A DNA stretch of 53,047 bases from Acidithiobacillus sulfuriphilus (GTDB lineage: Bacteria; Pseudomonadota; Gammaproteobacteria; Acidithiobacillales; Acidithiobacillaceae), in assembly GCF_003721225.1 (NCBI RefSeq), contig NZ_RIZI01000187.1, positions 1 to 53,047 on the forward strand, in the 5' to 3' direction. The translations under genes and the position numbers were made by a program. The notes under the pieces were generated by a model. The model ran no database searches and had not been told where the DNA came from. It saw nothing but the letters and a program-made list of their open reading frames with translations. This document shows positions 45,700 to 53,047 of the stretch, one piece after another; position 1 is the first letter of the stretch, and each line of letters opens with the position of its first letter.

Positions 45700-46973
45700 A
45701 CATTACCCTTTTTTTGGACAGGACGAGGATGGGTTTCTTTCACGGCCAGGGCCACCCACAGACCCGACAGGGCGACAATACCGGCGGTGACCCAGATGGC
45801 AGGCCGTATTTCATTGCTCCATTGCGCCACCAGCCCCAGCAGCAATCCCCCAATGGCGTAGCCCGTATCGCGCCAGTAACGATAGACGCCGAGGATGCGG
45901 CCCCGCTCCAGGGGCGGGGCGAGGTCGGACATGGCGGCGACCAGATTGGGGTAGAGAAGCGCCATGCCCAGGCCCATGATCAGGGCCGCCAACACCCATA
46001 GGACAAAACCCTGCAGCAGGGCGGTGGCAACCAGCCCGGCAGACAAAAGGAAAAAACCGCTGACAATGGGGATCTTGCGGCCAATGCGATCGGCCAGATG
46101 GCCGGTCCAGAGTTGCGAAAGCCCCCAGACGGCACCGTAAACGCCGGTAATCCAGCCGATGGCCACCACCCCCATGGCGTGCTCCAGGAAGTAGAGGGGG
46201 AAGAGGACCCAGACGAGGGTGTCGGCCACCTTGTTGGCCACTCCCGCCTGGCAAAAGGCGCGGTAGCGCGGATTCCGGAAAGAGACTTCGAGAAAGCCCT
46301 GCATCCAGCTCCGCTTTGGCGGGGGGGAGGATACGGGGTGCGCGGCATGCTCGGCGTGGACCCAGGCGATGGTATCGCGCACGCACAACAGCAGCACCAG
46401 GGCCAGCAGGATCACCCCCAGGCCGAAGAGCAGCAACGCCCAGCGGGGGCCATAGAGCACGGCCAGATAGCCCGTGGCCAGCCCCGCCAAGCCCATGCCC
46501 AAATAACCCGCCGCCTCATTGATCCCCACCGCGAGGCCCCGCTGCCGGCTGCCGGCCAGATCGATCTGACTGGTCACCGTCATGGTCCAGGTGAAGGCCT
46601 GGTTGATGCCGAGAAAGACATTGGCGGCGACGATCCACCACCAGTTGGGGGCGAAGAAGATCAGCAGCGGAATGGGAATGCCGGCGATCCAGCCCAGCAG
46701 CAGGACGCGCTTGCGGCCGATGTGATCGGAAAGGGATCCCGCCACCAGGTTGAGGGCCCCTTTCACCAGACCGAAGGAAATGACAAAGGAGGCCAGGAAG
46801 AGAAAAGCCCCCTTGGCCACCCCAAAGTCCTGGGCGAGGGACGGCAAGACCGTGCGCTCCATGCCGATGACCAGACCGACAAAAAAGACCTGCAGGGTCT
46901 GCAGCAGGAACTGGTTGCGATTGCGGGCGATCCCCCGCTGATACGCCATGGCCTGCGCATGAGCGGCGCTCAT
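45696..46973 (-). CDS. MFS transporter in the sulfur operon
   Basis: The 425-residue protein has 12 hydrophobic helices with the MFS loop motif GSLSDHIGRKRVLLLG after helix two and its repeat GHLADRIGRKIPIVSG. The substrate is unknown. Its position between arsR and dsrE suggests export or uptake of a sulfur compound (inference). It overlaps arsR by 4 bp. Confidence 0.85.
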   Translation of the reverse strand: MSAAHAQAMAYQRGIARNRNQFLLQTLQVFFVGLVIGMERTVLPSLAQDFGVAKGAFLFLASFVISFGLVKGALNLVAGSLSDHIGRKRVLLLGWIAGIPIPLLIFFAPNWWWIVAANVFLGINQAFTWTMTVTSQIDLAGSRQRGLAVGINEAAGYLGMGLAGLATGYLAVLYGPRWALLLFGLGVILLALVLLLCVRDTIAWVHAEHAAHPVSSPPPKRSWMQGFLEVSFRNPRYRAFCQAGVANKVADTLVWVLFPLYFLEHAMGVVAIGWITGVYGAVWGLSQLWTGHLADRIGRKIPIVSGFFLLSAGLVATALLQGFVLWVLAALIMGLGMALLYPNLVAAMSDLAPPLERGRILGVYRYWRDTGYAIGGLLLGLVAQWSNEIRPAIWVTAGIVALSGLWVALAVKETHPRPVQKKGNV

Positions 46974-47326
46974 GACGACTCCTTGCGCAGCGGTACGACT
47001 TCCGCCAGTTGCCGGCGACAGGCGGTAGTGAGATCCATCTGCTCCAGGATCAATTGGCGCACGATCTCACAGGTTTCCAGCACCTTGGGGCTGGTGAGCC
47101 GGTAATGGCAGAAGGTCCCGCACTTGTCGCAGTGGACCAGGCCGCGCGCCTTCAGAATGCTCAAATGCTGAGAGACATTGGCCTTGGACAGGCCGGTAAG
47201 CTCGGCGAGCTCCCCGGCATTGCGTTGCCTTTCGCCCAGATAGTGGATCATCTCCAGGCGCTTGGGATGGGCCAGCGCCGCAAAGACCTCGGCAAAGAGG
47301 GCGAAACGCACCGTCTCCGCGCTCAT
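46970..47326 (-). CDS. ArsR-family repressor of the sulfur dioxygenase operon
   Basis: The 118-residue winged-helix protein has FAALAHPKRLEMIHYL, AELTGLSKANVSQHLSILKARGLV and a cysteine-bearing wing HCDKCGTFCHYRL, with further cysteines at TCEIV and ACRR. Cysteine pairs in ArsR proteins next to ETHE1-like enzymes (as in BigR/SqrR) sense persulfide; that role is inferred here. It overlaps both neighbours by 4 bp. Confidence 0.85.
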   Translation of the reverse strand: MSAETVRFALFAEVFAALAHPKRLEMIHYLGERQRNAGELAELTGLSKANVSQHLSILKARGLVHCDKCGTFCHYRLTSPKVLETCEIVRQLILEQMDLTTACRRQLAEVVPLRKESS

Positions 47327-48063
47327 GCCGCCGCACCCAGATTGGCCGCCACGATGCGCGCCATCTCCGCCGGCCGCTCCGGGATGTTGGCCGTGAGCTC
47401 GCGGATGAAGGCGTCACGGTCGGTCATGGACAGATAGGGGTCCCAGCGCTTCTCGAAACCGATGGTGGAGGACGGCTTGCCGGACAGTCCCGCACCGCAA
47501 ACGCTGCCCGCCGCATGGCCGGGGAAGATCTCCAGATCGTCGGGCAGGGTGAGGAGTTTGGCGTGGATGCTGTCGAAGATCCGGCCCGCCATCTCCTTCG
47601 GTGTTCCCCCCAAATCGGGTCTGCCGACGCCGCTGACGAAGAGCGTGTCGCCGGTGAGCACGAACCAGGGATCGGCGCTGCGCCGCAGGTCGCTGACCAA
47701 GAGACAGATGCTGTCGGGGGTATGGCCGGGGGTATGCAGGACTTTGGTGATGACATTACCCGTTTCCAGTACCTCGCCGTCCTGCAGGCCGCGGATGGGG
47801 AAATGCACCTTGCCGGCATCGCTTTCGTGCAGGCAATAGGGCGCCCCCACCTGCGCCGCCAGGGCCCGGCCCCCGGACACATGATCGGCATGGACGTGGG
47901 TGTCGATGACGAAGGCGATGCGCACCGCGGCCTTTTGCGCCTCCTCCACGAACCACGCCTCGTCGCCGGCCACCACGTCCACCGCCACCGCCGAACCCTT
48001 GCCGCCGCATCCATAGAAGTAGGACAAGGTCCCGTCGGCGCTACTCCGTTGTTTGAAAAACAT
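47323..48063 (-). CDS. ETHE1-like persulfide (sulfur) dioxygenase
   Basis: The 246-residue metallo-beta-lactamase-fold protein has the iron-binding DTHVHADHVSG motif (H56, H58, D60, H61), H114 in HTPGHTPDS, D139 in LTGDTLF and the GRPDLGG substrate-site block. This is the ETHE1/SDO group, which oxidises glutathione persulfide to sulfite. It is first in the sdo-arsR-MFS-dsrE operon. Confidence 0.9.
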   Translation of the reverse strand: MFFKQRSSADGTLSYFYGCGGKGSAVAVDVVAGDEAWFVEEAQKAAVRIAFVIDTHVHADHVSGGRALAAQVGAPYCLHESDAGKVHFPIRGLQDGEVLETGNVITKVLHTPGHTPDSICLLVSDLRRSADPWFVLTGDTLFVSGVGRPDLGGTPKEMAGRIFDSIHAKLLTLPDDLEIFPGHAAGSVCGAGLSGKPSSTIGFEKRWDPYLSMTDRDAFIRELTANIPERPAEMARIVAANLGAAA

Positions 48064-48082
48064 AGATCACCCCCATTAATCG

Positions 48083-48135
48083 TTAGTTAAGAAATAACTA
48101 AACTATAAAATAGTGGGACCTTCCCTGCTTGTCAA
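48083..48135 (-). promoter_or_regulatory. Promoter and palindromic operator of the sulfur dioxygenase operon
   Basis: On the minus strand TTGACA (48135-48130) and TATTTT (48112-48107) are 17 bp apart. Right after the -10, at 48101-48083, lies a perfect 7-5-7 inverted repeat (TTAGTTA-TTTCT-TAACTAA) covering the expected start site. It is the natural candidate operator for the ArsR protein of the operon. The 160 bp further toward 48299 hold no recognisable gene. Confidence 0.75.
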
Positions 48136-48298
48136 CAAGATCCAATTGCTTTTCTCCAGGAGGGGCGCATGGTCGATGCCTGCCGAGGCTAGGCTGCCCC
48201 CCTCCGCAAGGAGCCGTAGGGCGTCGCTTTCCCGGGTGTCCAGCCATTCCGCAACGAGTCGATGGAGTTCTGGTTACGCGTAAACGGCTCTTTTCCCG

Positions 48299-48907
48299 TT
48301 ACCCGGGAAGCTGAAAAAGGGCGCCGTAATGATAAGGAGGAAGTTCGACCACGCGATCCAGCAGGAGACCGGCCGGTTCGACGACGGCACGAACCTGCTC
48401 CGGCGTCATGCGCAACTCCGTGCGCGGTCCGCGGGCCTGCCCCAGAACCGGCGTTTCTTCCCGCGGGCGGGCGTGCCAGTTGACAACGGCGAAAACGGCG
48501 CCGGGTTCCAGGACACGGGCGATCTCCCGGGCCAGGGCCGTCTGCTCGGGCACGCCGTGAAAAGTATTGGCCAGGAGGCAATAGTCCACCGGCTCCGGGA
48601 GCAGCCGGTGCAGGGCCACGGCGTCGCCCTGCAGAAAGGTGCAGTTCTCCAGCCCGGCGCAAACCGAGGCGGCGGCCTCCAGCATCTGCTCGTCCAGATC
48701 GAAGCCGAGGACTTGGCCATCCTTCACCTGCCGGGCGAGGGCGGCGGTGAAACAACCGTCTCCACAGCAGAGATCCAGCACCGTCATGCCGGGCTTTACG
48801 CCCAAAGCCGTAATGACGCCCTCCGGATCGGGCCACAGGGCCTGCCACCAGCCGGGATCGGGCATGACCGTGGCCGGGAAAAACGCCTGTTGCTCTTCCG
48901 GATCCAT
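48299..48907 (-). CDS. Class I SAM-dependent methyltransferase
   Basis: The 202-residue protein has the SAM-binding loop VLDLCCGDGCFTAAL, GQVLGFDLDEQML as motif II and ENCTFLQGDAVAL. The substrate is unknown. It follows the SHOCT-domain gene by 15 bp in a unit headed by an ArsR repressor, so it is probably stress- or metalloid-linked, but no arsenite-type cysteine triad is evident. Confidence 0.8.
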   Translation of the reverse strand: MDPEEQQAFFPATVMPDPGWWQALWPDPEGVITALGVKPGMTVLDLCCGDGCFTAALARQVKDGQVLGFDLDEQMLEAAASVCAGLENCTFLQGDAVALHRLLPEPVDYCLLANTFHGVPEQTALAREIARVLEPGAVFAVVNWHARPREETPVLGQARGPRTELRMTPEQVRAVVEPAGLLLDRVVELPPYHYGALFQLPG

Positions 48908-48922
48908 CCTACTCCCGCTCTA

Positions 48923-49168
48923 CTATTCCAGATCCTTGCGCATCTGCTGGTACTGTTCTCGGGTGATCTCGCCCCGGGCGTAACGCCGATCCAGGGCTTC
49001 CCGCGGAGTTTCTCCTGGCCCGGGTGTTTTGTGCGAACCACCGCACATAGGGCCGCCGCCCATGCCGCCGCGCATCATGAAGACCATGAAAACCACCATC
49101 AGCACCAGAAAAAACAGCGGAAAGATCCAACCCCAGGGCATCCAACCCCACCCTCCATTCATCCACAT
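48923..49168 (-). CDS. Small membrane protein with SHOCT domain
   Basis: The 81-residue protein has a tryptophan/glycine-rich start (WMNGGWGWMPWGW), one membrane helix (about 12-30), a glycine/methionine-rich linker with one cysteine, and a SHOCT motif at the C terminus (ALDRRYARGEITREQYQQMRKDL). GGAGGG precedes the ATG at 49168, which lies inside the last codons of the arsR gene (10-bp overlap). Such proteins often accompany metal or metalloid response genes. Confidence 0.8.
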   Translation of the reverse strand: MWMNGGWGWMPWGWIFPLFFLVLMVVFMVFMMRGGMGGGPMCGGSHKTPGPGETPREALDRRYARGEITREQYQQMRKDLE

Positions 49169-49533
49169 GATGAAACCCTCCTTTCGGTCATGGAAACGCC
49201 TTCGTTGACAGAGTCTTCCTGGTTTTGGGGAGTGGACGACAGGGTATGTGCCGCCACCCAAGCCTGCAACGACTGCAGGATCGCCAATAATTCCGGATCG
49301 GGGAGACAGTAATAGATGAAGACCCCCCGGCGTTCCGCCCGCACCAGCCCCGCCTCGCGCAGAATGCGCAGATGAAAGGACACATTGGTCTGGGGCAGGG
49401 CGGTAGCGTGGATGATGTCCGTCACCGGTCGGCATTCCGTCCCCAATGCACAAAGGATGCGCAGCCGGTTGGGTTCCGCCAGGACCTTGAAGACGGGTCC
49501 CAGATGGCTGGCAGGGCAGGATTCCAAATTCAT
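49159..49533 (-). CDS. ArsR-family transcriptional repressor
   Basis: The 124-residue winged-helix protein has VFKVLAEPNRLRILCALGTECRPVTDIIHA, LPQTNVSFHLRILREAGLVRAERRG and VFIYYCLPDP. Cysteines occur in the first helix (LESCPASH), in recognition-side positions and near the wing, so it may sense a metal or metalloid. The start at 49533 follows GAGG; 49560 would place the start within the operator region. Confidence 0.8.
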   Translation of the reverse strand: MNLESCPASHLGPVFKVLAEPNRLRILCALGTECRPVTDIIHATALPQTNVSFHLRILREAGLVRAERRGVFIYYCLPDPELLAILQSLQAWVAAHTLSSTPQNQEDSVNEGVSMTERRVSSCG

Positions 49534-49560
49534 GGCAGGCGCCTCAGTGACATAAGTCAT

Positions 49561-49610
49561 TACATATATGTATGTATCTTCACAATAGTAACGACATATG
49601 TCCTTGTCAA
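49561..49610 (-). promoter_or_regulatory. Promoter with two palindromes upstream of the arsR-SHOCT operon
   Basis: On the minus strand TTGACA (49610-49605) and TATTGT (49587-49582) are 17 bp apart. A perfect palindrome GACATATGTC (49593-49602) sits in the spacer and a second, TACATATATGTA (49561-49572), just downstream of the -10. Both share an ACATATGT core and are likely repressor sites. Confidence 0.75.
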
Positions 49611-49686
49611 CGGGTTTCCTTCTGGCAGGTCGAAGCTGGGAAAGCATTACCAGAGGCCAAAGGCCGATCTGGTTCAGCCGCACAAA

Positions 49687-50328
49687 CTACCCCGCCTCTC
49701 CCGAGACCACTACCAGGCCGCCCCAAGGCAGCGTAGGGGGCAGTAGCCGTTCCATCGTCCGCGCCACCCGGTTCCCGGAAGGGAGAAATATGGCGGAATG
49801 CACCGCCAGCCGGCGTACCGCCAGGCCGGAGAAGAAATCCAGCAACTCGTCGGGATGATGCCAGCGCGCCCCATGGTAGGCCCCGCTTCCGCCGCCCTGC
49901 CCTTTCTGTCCATAGAGCAAGCTTGCCCGGTTGAGCCAGCCGATGGCAAAACGCCGGCGCGCTACCCGCACGATCTCGGCCACGGCCTGCCGCTCGTCAT
50001 CCACAAAACACAGGGCCGCAACCGAGACCACCCCATCGAAGCTGCAATCGGGGAAGGGCAAGGAACGGGCATCCCCGGTTATCCAGCGGATCGCGGGAGG
50101 GCCTTTGGCGCGGGCGAAGGCGAGCCAGTCGGGATTCGGATCAAGACCGGTGGCGAGGAGGCCCTCCTCGGCAAAGCGCCGGGTGAACCAGCCAGTACCA
50201 CAGCCCACATCCAACAGCGTGTCCCCCGGCTGTGCCCGGAGGAGCCCGGAGAGCAGGCGGAATTCCGTCGTACCGATCCAGTGACCGCGCGGCGTGTCAT
50301 ACCAAGCGTCATAGGCGGCGGCATCCAT
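49687..50328 (-). CDS. Class I SAM-dependent methyltransferase
   Basis: The 213-residue protein begins AAYDAWYDTPRGHWIGTTEF, a pattern of the UbiE-like/methyltransferase-11 group, with the SAM loop TLLDVGCGTGWFTRRFAEEG and SLPFPDCSFDGVVSVAALCFV. The substrate is unknown. It is separated from the arsR operon by that operon's promoter. Confidence 0.85.
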   Translation of the reverse strand: MDAAAYDAWYDTPRGHWIGTTEFRLLSGLLRAQPGDTLLDVGCGTGWFTRRFAEEGLLATGLDPNPDWLAFARAKGPPAIRWITGDARSLPFPDCSFDGVVSVAALCFVDDERQAVAEIVRVARRRFAIGWLNRASLLYGQKGQGGGSGAYHGARWHHPDELLDFFSGLAVRRLAVHSAIFLPSGNRVARTMERLLPPTLPWGGLVVVSGEAG

Positions 50329-50408
50329 GGTGTCAGCCCGCCGCGCCCGCCAGCCCGCGCCAGACGTTGATCAGGGCGCTTGCCGCTCCCATCAGCTCCG
50401 CCGGAGCC

Positions 50409-50510
50409 TTAGCAACCGCCACCAGACCCAGGCACCGCGGGTTGGCGCTCGAGCACCGGCATGTCCGGCAAAGCGTAGCGGAAAAGCCCCCCTGATGAAT
50501 ATCGTTGCAT
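50409..50510 (-). CDS. Possible 33-residue peptide ending in GSGGGC
   Basis: An ATG at 50510 opens a short frame (MQRYSSGGLFRYALPDMP... GSGGGC) upstream of the methyltransferase gene. A competing frame in the same strand (50545-50333) ends LMGAASALINVWRGLAGAAG just 4 bp before the methyltransferase ATG. Neither has a convincing ribosome site nor a recognised family. The region may hold a small protein or a decayed gene. Confidence 0.2.
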   Translation of the reverse strand: MQRYSSGGLFRYALPDMPVLERQPAVPGSGGGC

Positions 50511-50573
50511 CTCATCGCGTCCCCCAACGGTTCCATGGAGACCATGATGTCCCATGTGGAATATTTTTTAAAA

Positions 50574-50618
50574 TAACATTAAACTTACTGTAATGTTAAT
50601 GTTATAAATATTAACATT
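50574..50618. repeat. AT-rich cluster of alternating TAACATTA/TAATGTTA repeats
   Basis: TAACATTA (50574-50581) and TAATGTTA (50591-50598) form an inverted repeat with a 9-bp spacer. AATGTTAAT (50592-50600) and ATTAACATT (50610-50618) form a second perfect one, also with 9 bp between. The three elements recur at roughly 17-20 bp, close to two helical turns, upstream of the truncated exported-protein gene at 50668. They look like operator sites for an unknown regulator. Confidence 0.5.
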
Positions 50619-50667
50619 GTCTAATATATGTAATATTATTAATTTCTGATAAACAGAAGGAACACAC

Positions 50668-50826
50668 ATGCGCCATCATCGTCATTTTCTTCTCTGGGGA
50701 ACGATGTGCACGATAATTCTGTCTTGGCCGGGGATTCTTTGGGCCCATGCGGTGGCCGGCATGCGCGTATTTCCGGCTACCATGGGCCTTGACGACCCCG
50801 GCGTGGCGTGTATAGGCCCTGCATGA
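50668..50826 (+). pseudogene. Truncated exported protein
   Basis: AGAAGGAAC precedes an ATG that opens a 52-codon frame with a signal peptide (HFLLWGTMCTIILSWPGILWAHA) and the start of a mature domain (VAGMRVFPATMGLDDPGVA). It then hits a stop. The mature start resembles exported proteins with a RVFPxTxxxDDPGVADE opening, so the gene seems to have lost its remainder. The following 88 bp hold no recognisable continuation. Confidence 0.55.
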
Positions 50827-50914
50827 CGGTGCGACAATTTGCCGCAGTTAACACGGGCCGCGCAGCGTGTAATATGCATGCAACTTACTGATATCAAAAC
50901 AGGGGGAAACAGGT

Positions 50915-51922
50915 ATGACCGATCTATATAATCTACATAAGATTGCAACATTACGTTTTTTGTCGACTACGATGACCGCGATCACCATCGCCATGATTCC
51001 AAACATGGCGTCAGCTTGCGCTTGTGGTTGTGGTGTTTTCAATCTAGGTTTGCCTGGTCTTCCCAGCACCTTCTACAAAACCAAGATCTCGCTTCAGTAC
51101 GACTATATGAACCAGGATGAAACCCAGCATGGTAGTAGTATCGTGTCGGGTAATTTAAATCCGGACAAGCAAATAGAGACAAATTTCTTTAATTTAAACA
51201 TTCAACATATGTTCAATCATCAGTGGGGGATCATGGCCATGATCCCATACTGGAATAGGCACTTCGCTACCGACGGTAACGGCACCGTCGGGTTTACCGA
51301 TGCGAGTCAGGGTGTTTCGCCACAAATACTTACCTCTAACGCCACGGTTCTTTCGGATATCCGCATAATGGGCATGTACACTGGTTTCTCAACCGATATG
51401 TCCAGCGGTATAACCTTTGGTTTAAAACTGCCTACAGGGCCGACCAATGCTGGCAATTATTATCAAGGGGGTCCCATTATGGATCGAGATACTCAACCAG
51501 GAACAGGTACGAACGACTTGCTTCTTGGTGGCTATAAGATGGGGAATCATCCTGATTGGGGATGGTTCACGCAAATCTTATGGCGTCACGCACTCGATAG
51601 TTACCAGGGTTATCGTCCGGGGGACAGCGTGAATCTCGCCGTGGGGGCGCATTATGACGGGATAGAGACCAGCACCCATTTGATTCCTACCCTGCAGTTG
51701 AACTACCAGTGGCGAGGCCATGACCAAGGTGGTGGTGATGCTGCATATGGTAATATGAATAGTGGTTACTCCAACCTATATATCACCCCAGGAGTGCAGA
51801 TCGACTTGAGCAGTAAATGGTTATTGAATACTGCGGTTTATTTGCCGATTTATCGTTATGCCAATGGCTATCAGCAGGTCGCGCATTTCATGGTTAATGC
51901 GGGTGTGACATACCAGTTCTGA
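50915..51922 (+). CDS. Outer-membrane barrel protein with CACGCG start motif
   Basis: The 335-residue protein has a signal peptide ending near MASA and a mature N terminus CACGCGVFNLG with three closely spaced cysteines, followed by strand-rich sequence and a terminal phenylalanine (VNAGVTYQF) typical of outer-membrane barrels. The cysteine cluster could hold a metal or anchor the protein; the function is unknown. AGGGGGAAACAGG precedes the ATG. Base composition is clearly more AT-rich than in the first 50 kb, which suggests transfer together with the neighbouring genes. Confidence 0.75.
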   Translation: MTDLYNLHKIATLRFLSTTMTAITIAMIPNMASACACGCGVFNLGLPGLPSTFYKTKISLQYDYMNQDETQHGSSIVSGNLNPDKQIETNFFNLNIQHMFNHQWGIMAMIPYWNRHFATDGNGTVGFTDASQGVSPQILTSNATVLSDIRIMGMYTGFSTDMSSGITFGLKLPTGPTNAGNYYQGGPIMDRDTQPGTGTNDLLLGGYKMGNHPDWGWFTQILWRHALDSYQGYRPGDSVNLAVGAHYDGIETSTHLIPTLQLNYQWRGHDQGGGDAAYGNMNSGYSNLYITPGVQIDLSSKWLLNTAVYLPIYRYANGYQQVAHFMVNAGVTYQF

Positions 51923-51938
51923 GATGGTTGGCCGGCCT

Positions 51939-52496
51939 CTAATTGTCTAGTCTGTGTCCAGAGGTTAGAAGGTCGAGTTGTTCCGTCGACAGTTCGCCGC
52001 GAAAGACCTCCACCTGTCCATCAGAAAGTCTATAAACCAACTCTGGTAAGGTGGTGGCACCGGTATTTATGAAAATTTTCTCATTCTGCCGCAACGCGGA
52101 ATGAGTGGCTTCCGTGGCAGTGGCAGATGAGATCGCCGCATGCCCGGTTCTGAGTAGCTCCATGTAATTATTTTTCATGGCTTCTTGTGGATTTTGTGCC
52201 TGAAGAATGGCGGCGGCTTTACCGAAGCTGGAGTCGGTGAGAAAACCTACCGGCACGTAGCGAACGGTGAGTTGGCCCTTATCGACGAACGGACGTTCCA
52301 ATTGGAATGCTTTTGCGCAATATAGACAGTTAGGATCGAAAAAGTCATAAATTACCGTTTTCCCTGAACCTGTTTGAATATAGGTTGCATGCTTCAGCCG
52401 GATCCAAAGTTCTTGCCATTTGTCAGAAGCTAGAGCCGATGACGAGAAGATAATAAAATAGGTCATCAGGAAGGCGTATTGAATTATTCTTTTCAT
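51939..52496 (-). CDS. DsbG/DsbC-like periplasmic thioredoxin-fold protein
   Basis: The 185-residue protein has a signal peptide (MKRIIQYAFL...SSSALA) and the redox motif C57-LY-C60 in VIYDFFDPNCLYCAKAF, as in DsbC/DsbG-like disulfide isomerases, with VRYVPVGFL downstream. It lacks the N-terminal dimerisation domain of full DsbC, so it is a short form. The start at 52496 has AGAAG ahead of it; 52523 is in frame but lacks a ribosome site. It converges on the barrel gene with 16 bp between stops and may help fold that cysteine-bearing protein. Confidence 0.75.
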   Translation of the reverse strand: MKRIIQYAFLMTYFIIFSSSALASDKWQELWIRLKHATYIQTGSGKTVIYDFFDPNCLYCAKAFQLERPFVDKGQLTVRYVPVGFLTDSSFGKAAAILQAQNPQEAMKNNYMELLRTGHAAISSATATEATHSALRQNEKIFINTGATTLPELVYRLSDGQVEVFRGELSTEQLDLLTSGHRLDN

Positions 52497-52594
52497 ATTC
52501 TTCTGGGAGATTGTGTTCTTCATTTTATCTATCCATCGTTCTGTTGAATTATATTTAGGTTGGACGCCGCCAGACCTTATGCATCAATCAGCCA

Positions 52595-52816
52595 TCAGAC
52601 AGCCAGTTCCAGATGCCGCTCGATGCGGAGGTGGACATCGGCCAGTTCATGGCGACCACCAGCAAGGCCTATGAGTTCCGGGATCAGCACCTGGAGCTTT
52701 TGGGTTAACTTCTCGATACTCTCGGCTTCCGTGACAAGGCCGGGGACGTCGTCGCTCTCCGCGACCCATACGTTGGCCTCATCGTCCCAGAAAGCAGATA
52801 CAGTCACTTGGCGCAT
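52595..52816 (-). CDS. HicB/DUF1902-type antitoxin without a visible partner
   Basis: The 73-residue protein has the HicB-like partial RNase-H fold: RQVTVSAFWDDEANVWVAES, DVPGLVTEAESIEKLTQKLQ, PELIGL. AGAGAGG precedes the ATG at 52816, favoured over the frame start at 52885. No HicA-type toxin is seen on either side; the frames downstream stop within 10 codons. It is probably an orphan or relict antitoxin. Confidence 0.7.
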   Translation of the reverse strand: MRQVTVSAFWDDEANVWVAESDDVPGLVTEAESIEKLTQKLQVLIPELIGLAGGRHELADVHLRIERHLELAV

Positions 52817-52954
52817 TGGATGCCTCTCTTTAGATTTCCCGGCCCGGTCTTGCTTGTTTGATACCCTACATTGGATCTCGCGCATGTCCTCACGGATTGC
52901 CTTGGGTGCCGCGTGGGTGAGCTCGTACCAAGTTTTCGATGTTGCCCATCATAG

Positions 52955-53047
52955 CTAGTGTAGTGTTGCATTCTGTTTGCTGCTTAAATGGCCGTTAGCG
53001 CGGATGACCTTTTGCAGGATATCCCGTGCGGTTTTGGTCCAGATGAA
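52955..53047 (-). mobile_element. 3' end of an IS630-type transposase (runs off the window)
   Basis: The last 30 codons of a minus-strand frame read FIWTKTARDILQKVIRANGH then LSSKQNATLH and a stop, the usual C terminus of IS630-family transposases. The rest lies beyond the window edge. It marks the right border of the AT-rich acquired segment. Confidence 0.65.

Overview
The window looks like chromosomal DNA of a GC-rich (about 60% by eye) proteobacterial chemolithotroph. Nitrate respiration, a persulfide dioxygenase/DsrE sulfur operon and the gene families present would fit an Acidithiobacillia-like or beta/gammaproteobacterial sulfur oxidiser. That placement is inference; there is no rRNA or other taxonomic marker beyond rpsI and rplM.

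Region 1 (1-17.3 kb) is a nitrate respiration and nitrogen-oxide island. A leftward narK-narG-narH-narJ-narI-hemerythrin operon diverges from a rightward narX-narL two-component pair, and a perfect 7-2-7 NarL site lies between them. Around it are an NnrS-like C-terminal fragment, a DUF2249-hemerythrin protein, a small nitroreductase, a nitronate monooxygenase, and two short rightward units. One unit encodes a lipoyl (GcvH-like) carrier with a C-terminal CxxC plus a four-helix membrane protein. The other encodes DUF2249, hemerythrin and a 7Fe-type ferredoxin. FNR/FixK-type palindromes precede the DUF2249-hemerythrin gene and both short units, which suggests one oxygen- or NO-controlled regulon.

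Region 2 (17.4-19.4 kb) holds argC, rpsI and rplM, on the minus strand with a clear promoter and terminator. Region 3 (19.5-32.6 kb) is a complete type I-E CRISPR-Cas locus: cas3, cas8e, cse2, cas7e, cas5e, cas6e, a PIN-type toxin-antitoxin pair, cas1, cas2, a leader, and an array of 50 apparently identical 29-bp repeats with 49 spacers. The array is transcribed leftward. Its old end is cut off by a truncated IS transposase.

Region 4 (32.8-39 kb) is biosynthetic: argH-lptM-lysA-PEBP leftward and hemC-hemD-hemB rightward. Region 5 (39-42.9 kb) looks like gas and c-di-GMP signalling: a stand-alone protoglobin in an operon with an EAL-HDOD protein, a decayed GGDEF fragment, a roadblock protein and a second protoglobin.

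Region 6 (42.9-50.3 kb) carries an Nramp-type transporter, an outer-membrane barrel, a sulfur operon (ETHE1-like dioxygenase, ArsR, MFS, DsrE) with a palindromic operator, and an ArsR-SHOCT-methyltransferase operon with palindromes in its promoter. Region 7 (50.5-53 kb) is visibly more AT-rich. It holds a truncated exported protein, an outer-membrane protein, a Dsb-like thioredoxin-fold protein, an orphan HicB-type antitoxin and the tail of an IS630-type transposase, and so looks acquired.
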